A DNA stretch of 64,000 nucleotides. Source: Rhytidiadelphus loreus. Taxonomy: Eukaryota > Streptophyta > Bryopsida > Hypnales > Hylocomiaceae. Positions 36,044 to 48,664 of this stretch are shown one piece after another; within the stretch, counting starts at the first letter, position 1, and each line of letters starts with the position of its first letter. The position numbers and the translations under genes were made by a program. The DNA is taken from assembly GCA_947034895.1 (NCBI GenBank), contig OX344763.1, forward strand, positions 58,485,093-58,549,092. The letters run 5' to 3'. The notes beneath the pieces were generated by a model. It saw only the letters and a list, made by a program, of their open reading frames with translations. It was not told the DNA's origin and searched no databases.

Positions 36044-39000
36044 GAAATTTGGGAAAGAGGTTGTGCAAGTTGCAAGTGCTCCTAAACTCATGAATTAATC
36101 AAAAAAATATATAATTGGGAGTCACGATGAATGACTTTCTAGTACGTGGAAATGAAATATTCGTGCACGAACCTTGCCCTGTATTTTAAAGTCGACAAAA
36201 TTGTAATCTCATGGAATTCATTGAAAGAAATCTGGGAAAGAGGTTGTGCAAGTTGCAAGTGCTCCTAAACTCATGAATTATTCAAAAAAATATATAATTG
36301 GTGGTCACGATGAATGACTTTCTAGTACGTGAAAATGCAATATTCGTGCACGAACCTAGTCCTCTATTTTAAAGTCCACAAAATTGTAATCTCATGGAAT
36401 TCATGTACAGAAATCTGGGAAAGAGGTTGTGCAAGTTGCAAGTGCTCCTAAACTCATGAATTAATCAAGAAAATATATAATTGGGAGTCACGATGAATGA
36501 CTTTCTAGTACGTGGAAATGAAATATTCGTGCACGAACCTGGCCCTCTATTTTAAAGTCCACAAAATTGTAATCTCATGGAATTCATGTACAGAAATTTG
36601 GGAAAGAGGTTGTGCAAGTTGCAAGTGCTCCTAAACTCATGAATTAATCAAAAAAATATATAATTGGGAGTCACGATGAATGACTTTCTAGTACGTGGAA
36701 ATGAAATATTCGTGCACGAACCTAGGCCTCTATTTTAAAGTCCACAAAATTGTAATCTCATGGAATTCATGTTTAGAAATTTGGAAAAACGTTGTGCAAG
36801 TTGCAAGTGTTCCTAAACTCATGAATTAATCAAAAAAATATATAATTGGGAGTCACGATGAATGACTTTCTAGTACGTGGAAATGAAATATTCGTGCACG
36901 AACCTGGCCCTCTATTTTAAAGTCCACAAAATTGTAATCTCATGGAATTCATGTACAGAAATCTGGGAAAGAGGTTGTGCAAGTTGCAAGTGCTCCTAAA
37001 CTCATGAATTAATCAAAAAAATATATAATTGGGAGTCACGATGAATGACTTTCTAGTACGTGGAAATGAAATATTCGTGCACGAACCTGGCCCTCTATTT
37101 TAAAGTCCACAAAATTGTAATCTCATGGAATTCATGTACAGAAATCTGTGAAAGAGGTTGTGCAAGTTGCAAGTGCTCCTAAACTCATGAATTAATCAAA
37201 AAAATATATAATTGGGAGTCACGATGAATGACTTTCTAGTGCGTGGAAATGAAATATTCGTGCATGAACCTGGCCTTCTATTTTAAAGTCCAAAAAATTG
37301 TAATCTCATGGAATTCATGTACAGAAATCTGGGAAAGAGGTTGTGCAAGTTGCAAGTGCTCCTAAACTCATGAATTAATCAAAAAAATATATAATTGGGA
37401 GTCACGATGAATGACTTTCTAGTGCGTGGAAATGAAATATTCGTGCATGAACCTGGCCCTCTATTTTAAAGTCCACAAAATTGTAATCTCATGGAATTCA
37501 TGTACTGAAATTTGGGAAAGAGGTTGTGCAAGTTGCAAGTGCTCCTTAACTCATGAATTAATCAAAAAAATATATAATTGGGAGTCACGATGAATGACTT
37601 TCTAGTACGTGGAAATGAAATATTCGTGCACGAACCTAGGCCTCTATTTTAAAGTCCACAAAATTGTAATCTCATGGAATTCATGTTTAGAAATTTGGAA
37701 AAACGTTGTGCAAGTTGCAAGTGTTCCTAAACTCATGAATTTATCAAAAAAATATATAATTGGGAGTCACGATGAATGACTTTCTAGTACGTGGAAATGA
37801 AATATTCGTGCACGAACCTGGCCCTCTATTTTAAAGTCCACAAAATTGTAATCTCATGGAATTCATGTACAGAAATCTGGGAAAGAGGTTGTGCAAGTTG
37901 CAAGTGCTCCTAAACTCATGAATTAATCAAAAAAATATATAATTGGGAGTCACGATGAATGACTTTCTAGTACGTGGAAATGAAATATTCGTGCACGAAC
38001 CTGGCCCTCTATTTTAAAGTCCACAAAATTGTAATCTCATGGAATTCATGTACAGAAATCTGGGAAAGAGGTTGTGCAAGTTGCAAGTGCTCCTAAACTC
38101 ATGAATTAATAAAAAAAATATATAATTGGGAGTCACGATGAATAACTTTCTAGTACGTGGAAATGAAATATTCGTGCACGAACCTGGCCCTCTATTTTAA
38201 AGTCCACAAAATTGTAATCTCATGGAATTCATGTACAGAAATCTGGGAAAGAGGTTGTGCAAGTTGCAAGTGTTCCTAAACTCATGAATTATTCAAAAAA
38301 ATATATAATTGGTGGTCACGATGAATGACTTTCTAGTACGTGAAAATGCAATATTCGTGCACGAACCGAGTCCTCTATTTTAAAGTCCACAAAATTGTAA
38401 TCTCATGAAATTAATTGATTCAAATCTGGGAAAGAGGTTGTGCAAGTTGCAAGTGCTCCTAAACTCATGAATTAATGAAGAAAATATATAATTGGGAGTC
38501 ACAATGAATGACTTTCTAGTACGTGGAAATGAAATATTCGTGCACGAACCTGGCCCTCTATTTTAAAGTCGACAAAACTTTAATCTCATGGAATTCATGT
38601 TTAGAAATTTAGGAAAGACGTTGTGCAAGTTGCAAGTGCTCCTAAACTCATGAATTAATCAAGAAAATATATAATTGGGAGTCACGATGAATGACTTTCT
38701 AGTACGTGGAAATGAAATATTCGTGCACGAACCTGGCCCTCTATTCTAAAGTCCACAAAATTGTAATCTCATGGAATTCATGTACAGAAATTTGGGAAAG
38801 AGGTTGTGCAAGTTGCAAGTGCTCCTAAACTCATGAATTAATCAACAAAATATATAATTGGGAGTTACGATGAATGACTTTCTAGTACGTGGAAATGAAA
38901 TATTCGTGCACGAACCTGGCCCTCTATTTTAAAGTCCACAAAATTGTAATCTCATGAAATTAATTGAATCAAATCTGGGAAAGAGGTTGTGCAAGTTGCA

Positions 39001-40067
39001 AGTGCTCCTAAACTCATGAATTAATCAACAAAATATATAATTGGTGGTCACGATGAATGACTTTCTAGTACGTGGAAATGAAATATTCGTGCACGAACCT
39101 TGCCCTGTATTTTAAAGTCGACAAAATTGTAATCTCATGGAATTCATGTACAGAAATCTGGGAAAGAAGTTGTGCAAGTTGCAAGTGCTCCTAAACTCAT
39201 GAATTAATCAAAAAAATATATAATTGGTGGTCACGATGAATGAATTTCTAGTACGTGAAAATGCAATATTCGTGCACGAACCTAGCCCTCTATTTTAAAG
39301 TCCAAAATATTGTAATCTCATGGAATTCATGTACAGAAATCTGGGAAAGAGGTTGTGCAAGTTGCAAGTGCTCCTAAACTCATGAATTAATCAAAAAAAT
39401 ATATAATTGGGAGTCACGATGAATGACTTTCTAGTACGTGGAAATGAAATATTCGTGCACGAACCTGGCCCTCTATTTTAAAGTCCACAAAACTTTAATC
39501 TCATGGAATTCATGTTTAGAAATTTAGGAAAGACGTTGTGCAAGTTGCAAGTGTTCCTAAACTCATGAATTAATCAAGAAAATATATAATTGGGAGTCAC
39601 AATGAATGACTTTCTAGTACGTGGAAATGAAATATTCGTGCACGAACCTTGCCCTGTATTTTAAAGTCGACAAAACTGTAATCTCATGGAATTCATGTAC
39701 AGAAATCTGGGAAAGAAGTTGTGCAAGTTGCAAGTGCTCCTAAACTCATGAATTAATCAAAAAAATATATAATTGGGAGTCACGATGAATGACTTTCTAG
39801 TACGTGGAAATGAAATATTCGTACACGAACCTTGCCCTGTATTTTAAAGTCGACAAAATTGTAATCTCATGGAATTCATGTACAGAAATCTGGGAAAGAG
39901 GTTGTGCAAGTTGCAAGTGCTCCTAAACTCATGAATTAATCAAAAAAATATATAATTGGGAGTCACGATGAATGACTTTCTAGTACGTGGAAATGAAATA
40001 TTCGTGCACGAACCTGGCCCTGTATTTTAAAGTCGACAGAATTGTAATCTCATTTAATTCATGTACA
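36044..40067. repeat. 22-monomer higher-order unit, copy 1 (4024 bp)
   Basis: The largest clean unit I could trace. It contains two 182-bp anchors (36776, 37690). Order of markers: GTCGACAGAATTG with CATTTAATTC just before the start, ATTATTC/CCTAGTCC (36227), CCTAGGCC (36593), anchor (36776), CTGTGAAAG with GGCCTTCTA (37141), GTACTGAAATT with CTCCTTAAC (37507), anchor with GAATTTATC (37690), TTAATAAAAAAAA with GAATAAC (38055), CCGAGTCC (38238), ATTGATTC with TTAATGAAG (38421), TTTAGGAAAGACG (38604), GGGAGTTACG (about 38865), GAATGAATTTC (about 39240) and GTACACG (39821). All recur in the same order from 40068. Confidence 0.9.
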
Positions 40068-40433
40068 GAAATCTGGGAAAGAGGTTGTGCAAGTTGCAAG
40101 TGCTCCTAAACTCATGAATTAATCAAAAAAATATATAATTGGGAGTCACGATGAATGACTTTCTAGTACGTGGAAATGAAATATTCGTGCACGAACCTTG
40201 CCCTGTATTTTAAAGTCGACAAAATTGTAATCTCATGGAATTCATTGAAAGAAATCTGGGAAAGAGGTTGTGCAAGTTGCAAGTGCTCCTAAACTCATGA
40301 ATTATTCAAAAAAATATATAATTGGTGGTCACGATGAATGACTTTCTAGTACGTGAAAATGCAATATTCGTGCACGAACCTAGTCCTCTATTTTAAAGTC
40401 CACAAAATTGTAATCTCATGGAATTCATGTACA

Positions 40434-41713
40434 GAAATCTGGGAAAGAGGTTGTGCAAGTTGCAAGTGCTCCTAAACTCATGAATTAATCAAAAAAATAT
40501 ATAATTGGGAGTCACGATGAATGACTTTCTAGTACGTGGAAATGAAATATTCGTGCACGAACCTAGGCCTCTATTTTAAAGTCCACAAAATTGTAATCTC
40601 ATGGAATTCATGTACAGAAATTTGGGAAAGAGGTTGTGCAAGTTGCAAGTGCTCCTAAACTCATGAATTAATCAAAAAAATATATAATTGGGAGTCACGA
40701 TGAATGACTTTCTAGTACGTGGAAATGAAATATTCGTGCACGAACCTAGGCCTCTATTTTAAAGTCCACAAAATTGTAATCTCATGGAATTCATGTTTAG
40801 AAATTTGGAAAAACGTTGTGCACGTTGCAAGTGTTCCTAAACTCATGAATTAATCAAAAAAATATATAATTGGGAGTCACGATGAATGACTTTCTAGTAC
40901 GTGGAAATGAAATATTCGTGCACGAACCTGGCCCTCTATTTTAAAGTCCACAAAATTGTAATCTCATGGAATTCATGTACAGAAATCTGGGAAAGAGGTT
41001 GTGCAAGTTGCAAGTGCTCCTAAACTCATGAATTAATCAAAAAAATATATAATTGGGAGTCACGATGAATGACTTTCTAGTACGTGGAAATGAAATATTC
41101 GTGCACGAACCTGGCCCTCTATTTTAAAGTCCACAAAATTGTAATCTCATGGAATTCATGTACAGAAATCTGTGAAAGAGGTTGTGCAAGTTGCAAGTGC
41201 TCCTAAACTCATGAATTAATCAAAAAAATATATAATTGGGAGTCACGATGAATGACTTTCTAGTGCGTGGAAATGAAATATTCGTGCATGAACCTGGCCT
41301 TCTATTTTAAAGTCCAAAAAATTGTAATCTCATGGAATTCATGTACAGAAATCTGGGAAAGAGGTTGTGCAAGTTGCAAGTGCTCCTAAACTCATGAATT
41401 AATCAAAAAAATATATAATTGGGAGTCACGATGAATGACTTTCTAGTGCGTGGAAATGAAATATTCGTGCATGAACCTGGCCCTCTATTTTAAAGTCCAC
41501 AAAATTGTAATCTCATGGAATTCATGTACTGAAATTTGGGAAAGAGGTTGTGCAAGTTGCAAGTGCTCCTTAACTCATGAATTAATCAAAAAAATATATA
41601 ATTGGGAGTCACGATGAATGACTTTCTAGTACGTGGAAATGAAATATTCGTGCACGAACCTAGGCCTCTATTTTAAAGTCCACAAAATTGTAATCTCATG
41701 GAATTCATGTACA
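40434..41713. repeat. Nested seven-monomer unit, copy 1 (1280 bp)
   Basis: Contains the anchor at 40800, CTGTGAAAG (41165), GTGCGTGG (41348) and GTACTGAAATT with CTCCTTAAC (41531). It corresponds to 36410-37689 in the 22-monomer copy 1. Relative to 36410 the first monomer has CAAAAAAA and CCTAGGCC instead of CAAGAAAA and CCTGGCCC, as if converted by its right-hand neighbour at 40617. Confidence 0.9.
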
Positions 41714-42993
41714 GAAATCTGGGAAAGAGGTTGTGCAAGTTGCAAGTGCTCCTAAACTCATGAATTAATCAAAAAAATATATAATTGGGAGTCACGATGA
41801 ATGACTTTCTAGTACGTGGAAATGAAATATTCGTGCACGAACCTAGGCCTCTATTTTAAAGTCCACAAAATTGTAATCTCATGGAATTCATGTACAGAAA
41901 TTTGGGAAAGAGGTTGTGCAAGTTGCAAGTGCTCCTAAACTCATGAATTAATCAAAAAAATATATAATTGGGAGTCACGATGAATGACTTTCTAGTACGT
42001 GGAAATGAAATATTCGTGCACGAACCTAGGCCTCTATTTTAAAGTCCACAAAATTGTAATCTCATGGAATTCATGTTTAGAAATTTGGAAAAACGTTGTG
42101 CACGTTGCAAGTGTTCCTAAACTCATGAATTAATCAAAAAAATATATAATTGGGAGTCACGATGAATGACTTTCTAGTACGTGGAAATGAAATATTCGTG
42201 CACGAACCTGGCCCTCTATTTTAAAGTCCACAAAATTGTAATCTCATGGAATTCATGTACAGAAATCTGGGAAAGAGGTTGTGCAAGTTGCAAGTGCTCC
42301 TAAACTCATGAATTAATCAAAAAAATATATAATTGGGAGTCACGATGAATGACTTTCTAGTACGTGGAAATGAAATATTCGTGCACGAACCTGGCCCTCT
42401 ATTTTAAAGTCCACAAAATTGTAATCTCATGGAATTCATGTACAGAAATCTGTGAAAGAGGTTGTGCAAGTTGCAAGTGCTCCTAAACTCATGAATTAAT
42501 CAAAAAAATATATAATTGGGAGTCACGATGAATGACTTTCTAGTGCGTGGAAATGAAATATTCGTGCATGAACCTGGCCTTCTATTTTAAAGTCCAAAAA
42601 ATTGTAATCTCATGGAATTCATGTACAGAAATCTGGGAAAGAGGTTGTGCAAGTTGCAAGTGCTCCTAAACTCATGAATTAATCAAAAAAATATATAATT
42701 GGGAGTCACGATGAATGACTTTCTAGTGCGTGGAAATGAAATATTCGTGCATGAACCTGGCCCTCTATTTTAAAGTCCACAAAATTGTAATCTCATGGAA
42801 TTCATGTACTGAAATTTGGGAAAGAGGTTGTGCAAGTTGCAAGTGCTCCTTAACTCATGAATTAATCAAAAAAATATATAATTGGGAGTCACGATGAATG
42901 ACTTTCTAGTACGTGGAAATGAAATATTCGTGCACGAACCTAGGCCTCTATTTTAAAGTCCACAAAATTGTAATCTCATGGAATTCATGTTTA
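41714..42993. repeat. Nested seven-monomer unit, copy 2 (1280 bp)
   Basis: Identical by eye to 40434-41713. It shares GCACGTTG in the anchor (42080), a change absent from 36776, so it was copied from the 40434 unit and not from copy 1 of the 22-monomer unit. Order of events: 22-monomer duplication, substitution in the anchor, then seven-monomer duplication. Confidence 0.9.
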
Positions 42994-45371
42994 GAAATTT
43001 GGAAAAACGTTGTGCAAGTTGCAAGTGTTCCTAAACTCATGAATTTATCAAAAAAATATATAATTGGGAGTCACGATGAATGACTTTCTAGTACGTGGAA
43101 ATGAAATATTCGTGCACGAACCTGGCCCTCTATTTTAAAGTCCACAAAATTGTAATCTCATGGAATTCATGTACAGAAATCTGGGAAAGAGGTTGTGCAA
43201 GTTGCAAGTGCTCCTAAACTCATGAATTAATCAAAAAAATATATAATTGGGAGTCACGATGAATGACTTTCTAGTACGTGGAAATGAAATATTCGTGCAC
43301 GAACCTGGCCCTCTATTTTAAAGTCCACAAAATTGTAATCTCATGGAATTCATGTACAGAAATCTGGGAAAGAGGTTGTGCAAGTTGCAAGTGCTCCTAA
43401 ACTCATGAATTAATAAAAAAAATATATAATTGGGAGTCACGATGAATAACTTTCTAGTACGTGGAAATGAAATATTCGTGCACGAACCTGGCCCTCTATT
43501 TTAAAGTCCACAAAATTGTAATCTCATGGAATTCATGTACAGAAATCTGGGAAAGAGGTTGTGCAAGTTGCAAGTGTTCCTAAACTCATGAATTATTCAA
43601 AAAAATATATAATTGGTGGTCACGATGAATGACTTTCTAGTACGTGAAAATGCAATATTCGTGCACGAACCGAGTCCTCTATTTTAAAGTCCACAAAATT
43701 GTAATCTCATGAAATTAATTGATTCAAATCTGGGAAAGAGGTTGTGCAAGTTGCAAGTGCTCCTAAACTCATGAATTAATGAAGAAAATATATAATTGGG
43801 AGTCACAATGAATGACTTTCTAGTACGTGGAAATGAAATATTCGTGCACGAACCTGGCCCTCTATTTTAAAGTCGACAAAACTGTAATCTCATGGAATTC
43901 ATGTTTAGAAATTTAGGAAAGACGTTGTGCAAGTTGCAAGTGCTCCTAAACTCATGAATTAATCAAGAAAATATATAATTGGGAGTCACGATGAATGACT
44001 TTCTAGTACGTGGAAATGAAATATTCGTGCACGAACCTGGCCCTCTATTCTAAAGTCCACAAAATTGTAATCTCATGGAATTCATGTACAGAAATTTGGG
44101 AAAGAGGTTGTGCAAGTTGCAAGTGCTCCTAAACTCATGAATTAATCAACAAAATATATAATTGGGAGTTACGATGAATGACTTTCTAGTACGTGGAAAT
44201 GAAATATTCGTGCACGAACCTGGCCCTCTATTTTAAAGTCCACAAAATTGTAATCTCATGAAATTAATTGAATCAAATCTGGGAAAGAGGTTGTGCAAGT
44301 TGCAAGTGCTCCTAAACTCATGAATTAATCAACAAAATATATAATTGGTGGTCACGATGAATGACTTTCTAGTACGTGGAAATGAAATATTCGTGCACGA
44401 ACCTTGCCCTGTATTTTAAAGTCGACAAAATTGTAATCTCATGGAATTCATGTACAGAAATCTGGGAAAGAAGTTGTGCAAGTTGCAAGTGCTCCTAAAC
44501 TCATGAATTAATCAAAAAAATATATAATTGGTGGTCACGATGAATGAATTTCTAGTACGTGAAAATGCAATATTCGTGCACGAACCTAGCCCTCTATTTT
44601 AAAGTCCAAAATATTGTAATCTCATGGAATTCATGTACAGAAATCTGGGAAAGAGGTTGTGCAAGTTGCAAGTGCTCCTAAACTCATGAATTAATCAAAA
44701 AAATATATAATTGGGAGTCACGATGAATGACTTTCTAGTACGTGGAAATGAAATATTCGTGCACGAACCTGGCCCTCTATTTTAAAGTCCACAAAACTTT
44801 AATCTCATGGAATTCATGTTTAGAAATTTAGGAAAGACGTTGTGCAAGTTGCAAGTGTTCCTAAACTCATGAATTAATCAAGAAAATATATAATTGGGAG
44901 TCACAATGAATGACTTTCTAGTACGTGGAAATGAAATATTCGTGCACGAACCTTGCCCTGTATTTTAAAGTCGACAAAACTGTAATCTCATGGAATTCAT
45001 GTACAGAAATCTGGGAAAGAAGTTGTGCAAGTTGCAAGTGCTCCTAAACTCATGAATTAATCAAAAAAATATATAATTGGGAGTCACGATGAATGACTTT
45101 CTAGTACGTGGAAATGAAATATTCGTACACGAACCTTGCCCTGTATTTTAAAGTCGACAAAATTGTAATCTCATGGAATTCATGTACAGAAATCTGGGAA
45201 AGAGGTTGTGCAAGTTGCAAGTGCTCCTAAACTCATGAATTAATCAAAAAAATATATAATTGGGAGTCACGATGAATGACTTTCTAGTACGTGGAAATGA
45301 AATATTCGTGCACGAACCTGGCCCTCTATTTTAAAGTCCACAAAATTGTAATCTCATGGAATTCATGTACA

Positions 45372-47384
45372 GAAATCTGGGAAAGAAGTTGTGCAAGTTG
45401 CAAGTGCTCCTAAACTCATGAATTAATCAAGAAAATATATAATTGGGAGTCACGATGAATGACTTTCTAGTGCGTGGAAATGCAATATTCGTGCACGAAC
45501 CTTGCCCTGTATTTCAAAGTCCAAAATATTGTAATCTCATGGAATTCATGTACAGAAATCTGGGAAAGAGGTTGTGCAAGTTGCAAGTGCTCCTAAACTC
45601 ATGAATTAATCAAAAAAATATATAATTGGGAGTCACGATGAATGACTTTCTAGTGCGTGGAAATGAAATATTCGTGCACGAACCTAGCCCTCTATTTTAA
45701 AGTCCAAAATATTGTAATCTCATGGAATTCATGTACACAAATCTGGAAAAGAAGTTGTGCAAGTTGCAAGTGCTCCTAAACTCATGAATTAATCAAGAAA
45801 ATATATAATTGGGAGTCACGATGAATGACTTTCTAGTGCGTGGAAATGAAATATTCGTGCATGAACCTGGCCCTCTATTTTAAAGTCCACAAAATTGTAA
45901 TCTCATGGAATTCATGTACAGAAATCTGCGAAAGAGTTTGTGCAAGTTGCAAGTGCTCCTAAACTCATGAATTATTCAAAAAAATATATAATTGGTGGTC
46001 ACGATGAATGACTTTCTAGTACGTGAAAATGCAATATTCGTGCACGAACCTAGTCCTCTATTTTAAAGTCCACAAAATTCTAATCTCATGAAATTAATTG
46101 AATCAAATCTGGGAAAGAGGTTGTGCAAGTTGCAAGTGCTCCTAAACTCATGAATTAATCAAGAAAATATATAATTGGGAGTCACGATGAATGACTTTCT
46201 AGTACGTGGAAATGAAATATTCGTGCATGAACCTGGCCCTCTATTTTAAAGTCCACAAAATTGTAATCTCATGGAATTCATGTACAGAAATCTGGGAAAG
46301 AAGTTGTGCAAGTTGCAAGTGCTCCTAAACTCATGAATTAATCAAAAAAATATATAATTGGGAGTCACGATGAATGACTTTCTAGTACGTGGAAATGAAA
46401 TATTCGTGCACGAACCTTGCCCTGTATTTTAAAGTCGACAAAACTGTAATCTCATGGAATTCATGTACAGAAATCTGTGAAAGAGGTTGTGCAAGTTGCA
46501 AGTGCTCCTAAACTCATGAATTATTCAAAAAAATATATAATTGGTGGTCACGATGAATGACTTTCTAGTACGTGAAAATGCAATATTCGTGCACGAACCG
46601 AGTCCTCTATTTTAAAGTCCACAAAACTTTAATCTCATGGAATTCATGTTTAGAAATTTAGGAAAGACGTTGTGCAAGTTGCAAGTGTTCCTAAACTCAT
46701 GAATTAATCAAGAAAATATATAATTGGGAGTCACAATGAATGACTTTCTAGTACGTGGAAATGAAATATTCGTGCACGAACCTTGCCCTGTATTTTAAAG
46801 TCGACAAAATTGTAATCTCATGGAATTCATGTACAGAAATCTAGGAAAGAAGTTGTGCAAGTTGCAAGTGCTCCTAAACTCATGAATTAATCAAAAAAAT
46901 ATATAATTGGGAGTCACGATGAATGACTTTCTAGTACGTGGAAATGAAATATTCGTACACGAACCTTGCCCTGTATTTTAAAGTCCACAAAATTGTAATC
47001 TCATGGAATTCATGTACAGAAATCTGGGAAAGAAGTTGTGCAAGTTGCAAGTGTTCCTAAACTCATGAATTAATCAAAAAAATATATAATTGGAAGTCAC
47101 GATGAATGACTTTCTAGTACGTGGAAATGAAATATTCGTACACGAACCTAGTCCTCTATTTTAAAGTCCACAAAATTGTAATCTCATGGAATTCATGTAC
47201 AGAAATCTGGGAAAGAGGTTGTGCAAGTTGCAAGTGCTCCTAAACTCATGAATTAATCAAAAAAATATATAATTGGGAGTCACGATGAATGACTTTCTAG
47301 TACGTGGAAATGAAATATTCGTGCACGAACCTGGCCCTCTATTTTAAAGTCCACAAAATTGTAATCTCATGGAATTCATGTACA
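45372..47384. repeat. Eleven-monomer spacing, first segment (2013 bp)
   Basis: Markers: GAAGTTG with TATTTCAAAG (45372), GTGCGTGG with CCAAAATATTG (45555), ACACAAATCTGGAAAAG (45738), CTGCGAAAG (45921), AATTCTAATC with AATTGAATC (about 46075), TTTAGGAAAGACG (about 46650), CTAGGAAAG (about 46852) and TTGGAAGTC (about 47090). The first three recur 2013 bases later at 47385-47933; CTGCGAAAG recurs 2379 bases later at 48300. The two offsets differ by two monomers. Confidence 0.75.
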
Positions 47385-48482
47385 GAAATCTGGGAAAGAA
47401 GTTGTGCAAGTTGCAAGTGCTCCTAAACTCATGAATTAATCAAGAAAATATATAATTGGGAGTCACGATGAATGACTTTCTAGTACGTGAAAATGCAATA
47501 TTCGTGCACGAACCTTGCCCTGTATTTTAAAGTCCAAAATATTGTAATCTCATGGAATTCATGTACAGAAATCTGGGAAAGAGGTTGTGCAAGTTGCAAG
47601 TGCTCCTAAACTCATGAATTAATCAAAAAAATATATAATTGGGAGTCACGATGAATGACTTTCTAGTGCGTGGAAATGAAATATTCGTGCACGAACCTAG
47701 CCCTCTATTTTAAAGTCCAAAATATTGTAATCTCATGGAATTCATGTACACAAATCTGGAAAAGAGGTTGTGCAAGTTGCAAGTGCTCCTAAACTCATGA
47801 ATTAATCAAGAAAATATATAATTGGGAGTCACGATGAATGACTTTCTAGTACGTGGAAATGAAATATTCGTGCACGAACCTTGCCCTGTATTTTAAAGTC
47901 GACAAAATTGTAATCTCATGGAATTCATGTACAGAAATCTGTGAAAGAGGTTGTGCAAGTTGCAAGTGCTCCTAAAATCATGAATTATTCAAAAAAATAT
48001 ATAATTGGTGGTCACGATGAATGACTTTCTAGTACGTGAAAATGCAATATTCGTGCACGAACCTAGCCCTCTATTTTAAAGTCCAAAATATTGTAATCTC
48101 ATGGAATTCATGTACAGAAATTTGGGAAAGAGGTTGTGCAACTTGCAAGTGCTCCTAAACTCATGAATTAATCAAAAAAATATATAATTGGGAGTCACGA
48201 TGAATGACTTTCTAGTGCGTGGAAATGAAATATTCGTGCATGAACCTGGCCCTCTATTTTAAAGTCCACAAAATTGTAATCTCATGGAATTCATGTACAG
48301 AAATCTGCGAAAGAGGTTGTGCAAGTTGCAAGTGCTCCTAAACTCATGAATTATTCAAAAAAATATATAATTGGTGGTCACGATGAATGACTTTCTAGTA
48401 CGTGAAAATGCAATATTCGTGCACGAACCTAGTCCTCTATTTTAAAGTCCACAAAATTCTAATCTCATGAAATTAATTGAAT
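47385..48482. repeat. Eleven-monomer spacing, second segment (partial)
   Basis: Starts as a copy of 45372 onward (GAAGTTG, then GTGCGTGG/CCAAAATATTG, then ACACAAATCTGGAAAAG at 47751), then inserts CTGTGAAAG (47934) and a tandem ATTATTC-type pair before rejoining the CTGCGAAAG/AATTCTAATC order at 48300. Confidence 0.72.
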
Positions 48483-48664
48483 CAAATCTGGGAAAGAGGT
48501 TGTGCAAGTGCAAGTGCTCCTAAACTCATGAATTAATCAAAAAAATATATAATTGGGAGTCACGATGAATGACTTTCTAGTACGTGGAAATGAAATATTC
48601 GTGCACGAACCTTGCCCTGTATTTTAAAGTCCACAAAATTGTAATCTCATGAAATTCATTGAAA
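48483..48664. repeat. Single 182-bp monomer with a unique deletion
   Basis: Reads GCAAGTGCAAGTG at about 48504-48516, one T fewer than GCAAGTTGCAAGTG. I saw this deletion in no other copy. It lies in the same short direct repeat that lost a base at 14.85 and 15.2 kb, which suggests replication slippage there. The monomer begins CAAATCTGGG after AATTGAAT. Confidence 0.9.

Larger units (their letters stand above)
40068..45325. repeat. 22-monomer unit, copy 2, enlarged by a seven-monomer insert
   Basis: Matches copy 1 at offset 4024 up to 41713. The seven monomers 40434-41713 are then repeated at 41714-42993, after which the match resumes at offset 5304 (42994 pairs with 37690; GTACACG at 45125 pairs with 39821). 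Similarity stops near 45326, where copy 1 reads CTGTATT and this copy CTCTATT. By eye there are only a few substitutions, such as GCACGTTG for GCAAGTTG in the anchor at 40800 and AACTGTAATC for AACTTTAATC near 43880. Confidence 0.9.
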
